Part shown: positions 1 to 4,564 of the stretch, piece after piece
Position numbering within the stretch: position 1 is the stretch's first letter
How the letters are laid out: each line of letters opens with the position of its first letter
NCBI GenBank assembly: GCA_031260545.1
Contig: JAIRJQ010000126.1
Span: 1 to 6,044 of the forward strand
DNA length: 6,044 nucleotides
Source of the DNA: Methanomassiliicoccaceae archaeon
Lineage (GTDB): Archaea > Thermoplasmatota > Thermoplasmata > Methanomassiliicoccales > Methanomethylophilaceae
Direction of reading: 5' to 3'
Notes under the pieces: model-generated
What the model was told of the DNA's origin: nothing
Database searches by the model: none
Seen by the model: only the letters and a program-made list of their open reading frames with translations
Made by a program: the position numbers and the translations under genes

Positions 1-1004
1 GGATAATCTTTTATCGCATCCTCCATCCCGTGCTTTCTGCGTCTATGCGTCACCTCTTGGAACGGTAACATTTTCCCCTTATTCGCGTCCACGGAAACGC
101 ACTCCCCTTCCACTATGGCCTCTTTCCCTTTGAGCGAATGTTTTAACGACGACGCAATGTCTGAGAAGTTCGAGGTAAGATCTTCCAGTCTTCTTGAATA
201 TAGTTTAACAGAATCTTTTGTTATGTGTGCTTGAACGCGTATCCCGTCGTATTTGTACTCCATTGCACACTTTCCTTCCAACTTTTCCACAACTTCAGCC
301 AACGACGGTAATCTTTCGGCAAGCATCACTTTTATCGGGTTTCCGACGTGCACCTTGATCCCGCGTACCGCGTCCATGCCTCCGGACGCTAATGTTTCCG
401 CGACCTCGCCCATATCACACGTGACGTTGAACGCTCTTTCGATCTCCGGACGATCGCTCTTTTCGGCGAATGCCGAAGCCAGTGCGTCCAGTATCGTCAT
501 CGATCCGGCGCCCACTCTCATTCTTCCTGTAACGATGCGGCACAGATATCTCGCTTCTATAGGATTCGAATCATGAAGCATATTTGCAAGCAGTTTCATT
601 TTACGTTCCTGAGAATCCTTTCCTTCCGATCCTTCGATCGCTGTCAATCCTTTCATAACGCGGTCCACCGTCAGTGATTCAGAGAATAATGCCATTTGTT
701 TCTTCTCTTTGAGAAGCATCTCCGCGACCGCCCCGGGATCTCCTTCCTTTACCCATAGTTTTTCTGTGTGGTCTTCACTGAACCCCGATGTCAATGATAT
801 GGCTTTCAAAACAAGTTTATCGGACATCCCGAGCTTCTGAGGAAAGAAATCCGGATGCAGTTTACCTTGTGACAAATATACAACATTCCTTAACGTCGCC
901 GGGTCCAGCGTTCTGAATAGTTCCGATAGTATCGACGTCATCTCCAGACGGCTGCTTGTTCTCTCTATCGTATCGAACACTGCCGCAATATCGGAGTAAA
1001 GCAT
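1..1004 (-). CDS. lig: ATP-dependent DNA ligase, archaeal type (3' end cut off by window edge)
   Basis: Seals nicks in duplex DNA through a ligase-AMP intermediate, in replication and repair. My translation of the minus strand gives 334 uninterrupted codons. The N-terminal part (about residues 1-220) resembles the archaeal/eukaryotic ligase DNA-binding domain, including a GRMRVGAG-like segment. The nucleotidyltransferase motif I follows as EYKYDGIR, with the adenylated lysine at K251. Motif Ia is SRRLEDLT (270-277), motif III is EGECVS (299-304), and then comes a PFQE..HRRRK segment. Archaeal ligases are about 550-600 residues, so roughly 220 residues (motifs IIIa-V and the OB domain) lie outside the window. 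The ATG at 1004 is the first start after an in-frame TGA at 1017-1019 and has GAGGAT (1013-1018) 8 nt upstream. It lies downstream of the helicase on the same strand, but a hairpin separates them, so it may have its own promoter; only a weak TTTTATCC (1075-1082) is visible. The ligase identity is secure. Confidence 0.95.
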   Translation of the reverse strand, partial: MLYSDIAAVFDTIERTSSRLEMTSILSELFRTLDPATLRNVVYLSQGKLHPDFFPQKLGMSDKLVLKAISLTSGFSEDHTEKLWVKEGDPGAVAEMLLKEKKQMALFSESLTVDRVMKGLTAIEGSEGKDSQERKMKLLANMLHDSNPIEARYLCRIVTGRMRVGAGSMTILDALASAFAEKSDRPEIERAFNVTCDMGEVAETLASGGMDAVRGIKVHVGNPIKVMLAERLPSLAEVVEKLEGKCAMEYKYDGIRVQAHITKDSVKLYSRRLEDLTSNFSDIASSLKHSLKGKEAIVEGECVSVDANKGKMLPFQEVTHRRRKHGMEDAIKDY

Positions 1005-1012
1005 ATTCCCTA

Positions 1013-1018
1013 ATCCTC
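1013..1018 (-). promoter_or_regulatory. Shine-Dalgarno site of the DNA ligase gene
   Basis: GAGGAT on the minus strand matches the archaeal anti-SD and ends 8 nt before the ATG at 1004. It supports that start, because the frame is closed by a TGA just upstream. Confidence 0.6.
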
Positions 1019-1084
1019 ATTCCCGTTTAACAACATTCGTATGTTCCTGTCCTGATAGACATCACTTGGGTCCGGATAAAATTG

Positions 1085-1105
1085 AGGAGGGGTGCGGCCC
1101 CTCCT
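1085..1105 (-). terminator. GC-rich hairpin, probable terminator of the helicase transcript
   Basis: AGGAGGGG (1085-1092) and CCCCTCCT (1098-1105) are perfect 8-bp arms around a 5-nt loop. On the minus strand the stem is followed by CAATTTTATCC, a short U-run, as expected for termination. It lies 43 nt past the stop of the small membrane ORF and about 80 nt before the ligase start, so it would end the helicase unit. Archaeal termination depends mainly on the U-run, which is short here. The plus side also has a T-run (1115-1119), but no plus-strand gene needs it. Confidence 0.55.
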
Positions 1106-1147
1106 GTGAAATTGTTTTTCGTTCCGTGCAGTTCTTGTGCCCGATGA

Positions 1148-1225
1148 TCACGTCTTCTTCCTTATGAACACAAAGTAAGCGACCGCCAGAACAGCGACAA
1201 GGATCACTGCCGCGATGCCGATCAT
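1148..1225 (-). CDS. Small single-span membrane ORF (25 aa), directly after the helicase stop
   Basis: The reading starts MIGIAAVILVAV, continues as an unbroken run of about 20 hydrophobic residues, and ends IRKKT before TGA. This is the form of one membrane helix with a basic cytoplasmic tail, and resembles C-terminal anchors of archaeal surface proteins. The ATG lies six bases after the helicase stop and is in the same frame, with only two Ile codons between. No Shine-Dalgarno is visible, so translation would need re-initiation after the helicase or readthrough of its TGA. The hairpin at 1085-1105 follows downstream. I recognise no family. It could be a real small membrane protein, a remnant anchor or chance. 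The hydrophobic run with a positive tail favours coding, but its length gives no statistical strength. Confidence 0.4.
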   Translation of the reverse strand: MIGIAAVILVAVLAVAYFVFIRKKT

Positions 1226-1231
1226 GATGAT

Positions 1232-2791
1232 TCATCTGTCGAAATCCGCCATGCCTTTCTGAATGTGTCTCGGTATCGGGTCCTTCCGTATGCTTTCTCT
1301 CATCTTTCTGAGACGTTTGAGCATCATTTCCTCTTTTTTGCTGCTGACCGCCTCGTATGCCTCATCTCTTGTTCCCTTTGCAGTCAATACGTAAATGACG
1401 CCGTCATTCTTCCTTCCGGTGCGCCCTCTTCTCTGTATCGTTCTTATCTCAGAAGGGACGTTCTCATAGAATATGACAAGGTCGGTACTTGCAACGTCCA
1501 GTCCTTCCTCGCCGACGGATGTTGCCACGATGACGTTGTACTTGCCGTCACGGAATGACCTGAGCATTTCAGTCTGCTCTTTCTGCTTCAATCCTCCGTC
1601 GGATTGTCCGATGAGTTTTCCTACTGAGACGCCGTCTATCGTTGCCAGTTTTTCAACCAGCAGCTCGCAGGTGTTCCTGTAATGGCTGAACACCATCACT
1701 TTTGATAACGGCCTGTAGTTCACTTCTTTGCTTACAAGGCTCATCACGCGGGATATCTTCGGGTGTTCCACCTTTGTTGTCCCCAATATTGAAAGGACCT
1801 CTTTGTACTCCTTTCTTGATGTTATTTCCTTGGCGCCTTTGCCGCCCTCTTTGTGCGATGCGCTGTCCGTTAATTTTTCCAAATATGCGCGTAACGCCGT
1901 TGTCCCCTGCGTTTCGGCTAAACCTATTGCATGAGCGATCTTTATCGCCATGGACTGTACGGACATCGCTCTGAACAGCGTCGCGGAACGTTCGCCCATC
2001 TTGTGCCTGAACTGTAATGTCCTTCCCGCGATCAGCAGCTGTTTCGTTGATACGTTCTCCATAGGTGCCAGTGCCCTTAGGTTTATCAATTCTCTCGCAT
2101 AATCGTCGAACATCTTGTAAAGAAGCGTCACTATGTCGGTGAGGTCTTTGGGCATGTCAAGCTCGATCTTGTTTATTGTTACGTTATACGTATACGGAGA
2201 AACGTCCGGATCGTCATCCGTGCGCATATCTATCTTTTTTAATGAAAGGTTGCAGCATATCTCGTCAATCTTTTCTCTTTCGCTTCCGGGCGATGCGGTC
2301 ATCCCCATTGATAATCCTTTTGCTTTCGCGTATTCTTCCGCAACCGCCACGTAAGCATACTTTCCTGTCCCTCTGTGCGCTTCATCGTATATCACAAGAC
2401 CGAAATCATTCAGATCGTATAGCTTGTTCTCAAGATCATTCGCAACGGCCTGCGGTGTTGCTACCGTGACGTCATTGTTTTCCAGCATGCCCTTCCTCTT
2501 CTCGGGCGGCATATTGCCGTTCATTACGCCGACCTTCGTATTGACGAGTAATGACGAGAATGTTGTGTTATGCTGATCCACCAACGGTTTCGTGGGTGCA
2601 AGGACCAGAACTTTCTTTCCTTTTTCGAGGATGTTCGCCGTGACGTACAAAGCAACTATTGTCTTCCCGAGGCCGGTCGGAAGGATAAGAAGCGTGGGGT
2701 CCTTTGAGCACCCTTCCGCCATGCGCAGCTGATACTCGCGTTCCTCGACAGTATCGGGAATAATGCGCGGATGCTTGACGAACGATGCCAT
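1232..2791 (-). CDS. hef: Hef-like DEAH helicase (FANCM/Mph1/Hef family), helicase domain only
   Basis: ATP-driven superfamily 2 helicase or translocase expected to act on stalled or branched replication forks. Numbered from the ATG at 2791 (519 aa): Q-like motif REYQL near 18-22, Walker A PTGLGKT (38-44), motif Ia APTKPLVDQH, Ib TPQ, motif II DEAH (136-139), motif III TAS (165-167), a helical insert of about 180 residues typical of Hef/FANCM, motif IV VMVFSHYR, motif V TSVGEEGLD and motif VI QRRGRTGR (453-460). Euryarchaeal Hef is usually about 750 residues with a C-terminal XPF-type ERKxxxD nuclease and helix-hairpin-helix region. Here the protein stops soon after motif VI in a basic tail, so that half is absent. 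A GTG at 2797 extends the frame by two residues. I prefer ATG 2791 because the TATA box at 2815-2822 places transcription start almost on it (leaderless). Related RIG-I-like helicases are a less likely alternative. Confidence 0.9.
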   Translation of the reverse strand: MASFVKHPRIIPDTVEEREYQLRMAEGCSKDPTLLILPTGLGKTIVALYVTANILEKGKKVLVLAPTKPLVDQHNTTFSSLLVNTKVGVMNGNMPPEKRKGMLENNDVTVATPQAVANDLENKLYDLNDFGLVIYDEAHRGTGKYAYVAVAEEYAKAKGLSMGMTASPGSEREKIDEICCNLSLKKIDMRTDDDPDVSPYTYNVTINKIELDMPKDLTDIVTLLYKMFDDYARELINLRALAPMENVSTKQLLIAGRTLQFRHKMGERSATLFRAMSVQSMAIKIAHAIGLAETQGTTALRAYLEKLTDSASHKEGGKGAKEITSRKEYKEVLSILGTTKVEHPKISRVMSLVSKEVNYRPLSKVMVFSHYRNTCELLVEKLATIDGVSVGKLIGQSDGGLKQKEQTEMLRSFRDGKYNVIVATSVGEEGLDVASTDLVIFYENVPSEIRTIQRRGRTGRKNDGVIYVLTAKGTRDEAYEAVSSKKEEMMLKRLRKMRESIRKDPIPRHIQKGMADFDR

Positions 2792-2814
2792 TATCACATT
2801 CAGCGCATAACTTG

Positions 2815-2822
2815 TTATAAAA
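2815..2822 (-). promoter_or_regulatory. TATA box of the Hef-like helicase gene
   Basis: TTTTATAA on the minus strand is centred near 2818. Archaeal transcription usually starts about 26 nt downstream, near 2792, which coincides with the ATG at 2791. This predicts a leaderless mRNA and agrees with the lack of a Shine-Dalgarno before the gene. Confidence 0.55.
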
Positions 2823-2830
2823 GGTTGTTA

Positions 2831-2855
2831 AGGGGTGACCGAAAGTAGTCCCCCT
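2831..2855 (-). terminator. Hairpin after the HesB/IscA-like gene, possible terminator
   Basis: On the plus strand AGGGGTGAC (2831-2839) pairs with GTCCCCCT (2848-2855): five base pairs, a one-base bulge, three base pairs and an 8-nt loop. In the minus direction it follows the HesB-like stop by 11 nt and is followed by TTAACAACCTTTT, a broken U-rich stretch that runs into the helicase TATA box. Termination here is plausible but the U-run is interrupted. Confidence 0.4.
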
Positions 2856-2866
2856 GTTTTGAAGGT

Positions 2867-3190
2867 TTAATTACAGCTGCCGCCGCACGATGCGCATCCC
2901 TTTTGGTTAGGGTTGTGTATCGTTAAGCCTGTTCCGTAATTAGGGTCGTCAACGAACTCTATGACACATTCGTCGAGCTCCTTTGCTGTATCGGCATCAT
3001 AGAACAGAGAGAAGCTGTTCAGTTTGAGAACTGTGTCCCCTTCCTCTCCGTTTTCCTGGAAGGACATACCGAACTGAGGTCCGGCGCATGACATCCCTGC
3101 TAAATACACTTTAACACCGTAGCCGGCCTTCTTGTTCTTTTCCAGAAGATCGGAAACGAATTTTTCTGCATCTGCTGTTATGGTTACCAT
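2867..3190 (-). CDS. HesB/IscA-like iron-sulfur protein, Cys form of the HesB-like (seleno)protein type
   Basis: A 107-residue protein of the HesB/IscA fold, thought to bind or deliver Fe-S clusters or iron in the cytoplasm. The domain begins with ITADAEKFVSDLL, has the conserved cysteine in AGMSCAGPQFGM (C35) and ends in a GCASCGGSC tail (C99, C102, C106). Classic IscA has a GCSG site and a C-terminal CGC. The GMSCAGPQFG form is closer to the HesB-like (seleno)protein family, in which some members carry selenocysteine at the position of C35; that comparison is from memory. A GTG at 3202 would add four residues. I prefer ATG 3190, because the TATA box at 3223-3230 places transcription start near 3200 and GTGAT lies just before the ATG. 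The gene stands alone, with no suf or isc genes in view. Confidence 0.85.
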   Translation of the reverse strand: MVTITADAEKFVSDLLEKNKKAGYGVKVYLAGMSCAGPQFGMSFQENGEEGDTVLKLNSFSLFYDADTAKELDECVIEFVDDPNYGTGLTIHNPNQKGCASCGGSCN

Positions 3191-3222
3191 AATATCACTC
3201 ACACTTCTGAAAGATTAGGAAG

Positions 3223-3230
3223 TATATAAG
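3223..3230 (-). promoter_or_regulatory. TATA box of the HesB/IscA-like gene
   Basis: CTTATATA on the minus strand, centred near 3226, is a near-consensus archaeal TATA element. Predicted transcription start is about 3200, leaving a leader of roughly 10 nt before the ATG at 3190. Confidence 0.6.
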
Positions 3231-3240
3231 GGAAACCGAA

Positions 3241-3284
3241 CAACAGTTTTCTTTGGAATGCTGTTGACAGTAAACATCGTTTAC
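3241..3284. promoter_or_regulatory. Inverted repeats upstream of the HesB/IscA-like promoter (possible operator)
   Basis: GTAAAC-ATC-GTTTAC (3270-3284) is a perfect 6-bp-arm palindrome. Beside it CAACAG (3241-3246) and CTGTTG (3261-3266) form a second inverted repeat. Both lie in the 62-base gap between the AhpD-like stop and the HesB-like TATA box. There is no following U-run, so a regulator-binding site fits better than a terminator. No known regulator motif is recognised. Confidence 0.3.
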
Positions 3285-3291
3285 CGGCGGC

Positions 3292-3672
3292 TCACGGGAA
3301 CATCTCTTTGAACTTTCGGAATGCATGCGACTGCGAATGTGTCATCGCCATTAACGATGCGATCTGCATCGTCTCCAGTATCTCTTCCTTTGTTGCACCG
3401 TATTTAACGGCCATCTGCATCTGGACGGTCATGCAGTGTTCCGCGCCGAGCGCAGCCGCGGCGGAAAGTGCGGCAAGATACCTCACCTTCCTGCTCATCT
3501 CGCCTTTTCCGTAGAATACAGCTTTACTGAGATCCACCGCAGGTATGAAAAGGTCCGGACGTTCTTCGGAAAGGACCTGATTCACCAGCGGAACGGTACC
3601 GTAGGTCCTCTCGATCGCCTTCAGCATATCCTGCACTGTTTCCTTTTCGCTTTTCTCGTTGCACATGCACAT
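3292..3672 (-). CDS. AhpD / carboxymuconolactone decarboxylase-like protein lacking the CxxC motif
   Basis: A 126-residue all-helical protein of the AhpD/CMD superfamily, which includes alkylhydroperoxidase-type thiol reductases and gamma-carboxymuconolactone decarboxylases. The family pattern is visible as YGTVPLVNQVLSEERPDLF (24-42), LAALSAAAALGAEHC (66-80) and KYGATKEEILETMQIA. In active AhpD proteins the core reads CxxC followed by a histidine. Here the first cysteine position is Ala77 (AEHC), only C80 remains, and the histidine position is Gln84. AhpD-type disulfide chemistry is therefore unlikely by the usual mechanism, and the substrate is unknown. The N-terminus begins MCMC, adding two cysteines if the ATG at 3672 is used. 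A second ATG at 3666 is equally close to the predicted transcript start and would remove one of them. The gene has its own TATA box and is divergent from the metallopeptidase gene. Confidence 0.85.
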   Translation of the reverse strand: MCMCNEKSEKETVQDMLKAIERTYGTVPLVNQVLSEERPDLFIPAVDLSKAVFYGKGEMSRKVRYLAALSAAAALGAEHCMTVQMQMAVKYGATKEEILETMQIASLMAMTHSQSHAFRKFKEMFP

Positions 3673-3688
3673 AAAACAGATGTCGGTA

Positions 3689-3696
3689 ATAATAAA
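3689..3696 (-). promoter_or_regulatory. TATA box of the AhpD-like gene
   Basis: TTTATTAT on the minus strand is centred near 3692, about 26 nt before 3666. Transcription would start at or beside the tandem ATG codons (3672 and 3666), which suggests a leaderless message starting at one of them. Confidence 0.5.
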
Positions 3697-3745
3697 TGTG
3701 TCCTTGCAGCCCCTGTTCTCTATGGCATCCGAACTGCGAGAACAT

Positions 3746-3773
3746 CTCTGTTCACAACTCTGTTGATCAGAGT
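3746..3773. promoter_or_regulatory. Palindrome and direct repeat abutting the rightward TATA box (possible operator)
   Basis: ACTCTG-TTGAT-CAGAGT (3757-3773) is a perfect 6-bp inverted repeat ending one base before the TGTATATTAA promoter element. CTCTGTT also occurs twice as a direct repeat, at 3746-3752 and 3758-3764. This position, where the BRE and upstream activator or repressor contacts lie, suits a regulator site for the metallopeptidase-nuclease unit. The regulator is unknown. Confidence 0.35.
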
Positions 3774-3782
3774 GTATATTAA
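3774..3782 (+). promoter_or_regulatory. Candidate TATA box for the metallopeptidase-nuclease unit
   Basis: GTATATTAA is the best TATA-like match on the plus strand before the gene at 3856. It predicts transcription start near 3804 and a leader of about 50 nt that contains the hairpin at 3824-3843. A weaker alternative, CTTTATTTG at 3797-3805, would start near 3827 and cut into that hairpin. Confidence 0.45.
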
Positions 3783-3823
3783 TTGTAGTATTCGGCCTTT
3801 ATTTGCAAAGCCTCCGTGAATGC

Positions 3824-3843
3824 TCTCAGATGCAAATCTGAGG
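3824..3843 (+). promoter_or_regulatory. Perfect hairpin containing the Shine-Dalgarno of the metallopeptidase gene
   Basis: CTCAGAT (3825-3831) and ATCTGAG (3836-3842) are perfect 7-bp arms around a GCAA tetraloop, extended by a U-G pair (3824/3843). The 3' arm includes GAGG (3840-3843), 12 nt before the ATG at 3856, so folding would hide that site. The sequence TGCAAAT (3831-3837) can pair instead with ATTTGCA (3801-3807), giving an alternative fold that breaks the hairpin. A DNA operator is the other reading of the same palindrome. Confidence 0.4.
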
Positions 3844-3855
3844 AAACGTGAATAA

Positions 3856-4536
3856 ATGAATGCAACGGAGATTCTGAACGGATCGTTCAGCGAAACTGGG
3901 AAGGAATACGGATATGATTCTGTTACGGCAGAATTCAGCGGGTTCAGGGAGTTCAAGATAAAATGGAGAAGAAGCTGCGGGTGGGCCGAGTTCGAAGTAT
4001 CTGATTATGTCAATGACGCACCCCGAGAAGTATTGAACGGGCTTGCAGAAACGATATTCTCCCGGATATCGAGACAGACAAGGAAGTGTTACCCCAAGGA
4101 GATGATGGAATGGATCACATCCGACGAGTTCGTGAAGAAGAAGCAGCCGCTCTATCTGATGAGAGCGCGCAACATAACAAGGTCTTCCGCGGGCGAGCAT
4201 ATCGACCTCGCCTTATCGTATCAACGGCTGGCGGACCTTGGCCTTGTCAATTTTGATAACGATCTCGTGTTAAGATGGACAAAACAGCCGAACACGAAAC
4301 GCATAGGGTATTGCAGCGTTCTGATGAAGGTCGTTGTGATCTCGTCAGTATTCGATTCGCCGGACATTCCGGCGCTTGTATCGGATTATGTGCTTTACCA
4401 CGAACTAATACATCTGAACAAGGGCTTCGATCCCTTCGGTCAACGTCACGGAATAGATTTCCGTGTGCTGGAACATATGCATCCGCAGCATGAGGAAGCA
4501 AGCGAATGGCTGAAAAGGCTGAAGCTGCACATCTGA
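3856..4536 (+). CDS. HExxH zinc metallopeptidase-like protein (YgjP/DUF45, M48-like)
   Basis: A 226-residue soluble protein with no signal peptide or membrane segment. The C-terminal third carries a zincin active site: YVLYHELIHL, with HExxH at 182-186 and the catalytic glutamate at 183. A further histidine, H198 in QRHGIDF, is the likely third zinc ligand. It is preceded by KRIGYCSV and ISSVFDSPDIPALVSDYV, the layout of the YgjP/DUF45 family (RWGsC, hydrophobic strand, then HExxH), although the usual tryptophan is absent. The N-terminal 110 residues match nothing I know. Family members are predicted metal-dependent hydrolases; the substrate is unknown. YgjP-type proteins often sit beside type I restriction genes. 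ATG 3856 is supported by GAGG 12 nt upstream and a closer GTGA. The nuclease gene begins 28 nt downstream with its own strong Shine-Dalgarno, so the two are probably co-transcribed. A SprT-like assignment is the main alternative. Confidence 0.75.
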   Translation: MNATEILNGSFSETGKEYGYDSVTAEFSGFREFKIKWRRSCGWAEFEVSDYVNDAPREVLNGLAETIFSRISRQTRKCYPKEMMEWITSDEFVKKKQPLYLMRARNITRSSAGEHIDLALSYQRLADLGLVNFDNDLVLRWTKQPNTKRIGYCSVLMKVVVISSVFDSPDIPALVSDYVLYHELIHLNKGFDPFGQRHGIDFRVLEHMHPQHEEASEWLKRLKLHI

Positions 4537-4552
4537 CGTAAAGTATGGCGAA

Positions 4553-4558
4553 GAGGTG
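4553..4558 (+). promoter_or_regulatory. Strong Shine-Dalgarno that fixes the nuclease start
   Basis: GAGGTG, an exact match to the archaeal anti-SD, ends 6 nt before ATG 4565. It shows that the upstream in-frame GTG at 4556, which lies inside this element, is not the start. Confidence 0.7.
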
Positions 4559-4564
4559 GTAAGA

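Noticed and set aside
253..576. A 107-codon plus-strand ORF opposite the ligase gene
   Set aside because: Antisense shadow: the minus-strand frame encodes clear ligase motifs through the same bases.
1065..1235. A 57-codon minus-strand ORF starting at an ATGA overlap with the helicase stop
   Set aside because: It is in a different frame from the hydrophobic ORF over the same bases. Its peptide is rich in His, Arg and Cys without pattern, and it runs through the hairpin at 1085-1105.
1224..1262. ATGATGA with a downstream CTGA on the plus strand, like the C and D boxes of a guide RNA
   Set aside because: It lies antisense to the helicase end, has no C'/D' boxes or terminal stem, and such short motifs are expected by chance.
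3826..4200. Minus-strand ORF opposite the metallopeptidase gene
   Set aside because: Shadow frame without recognisable features; the plus-strand frame has the HExxH site and a continuous operon layout.
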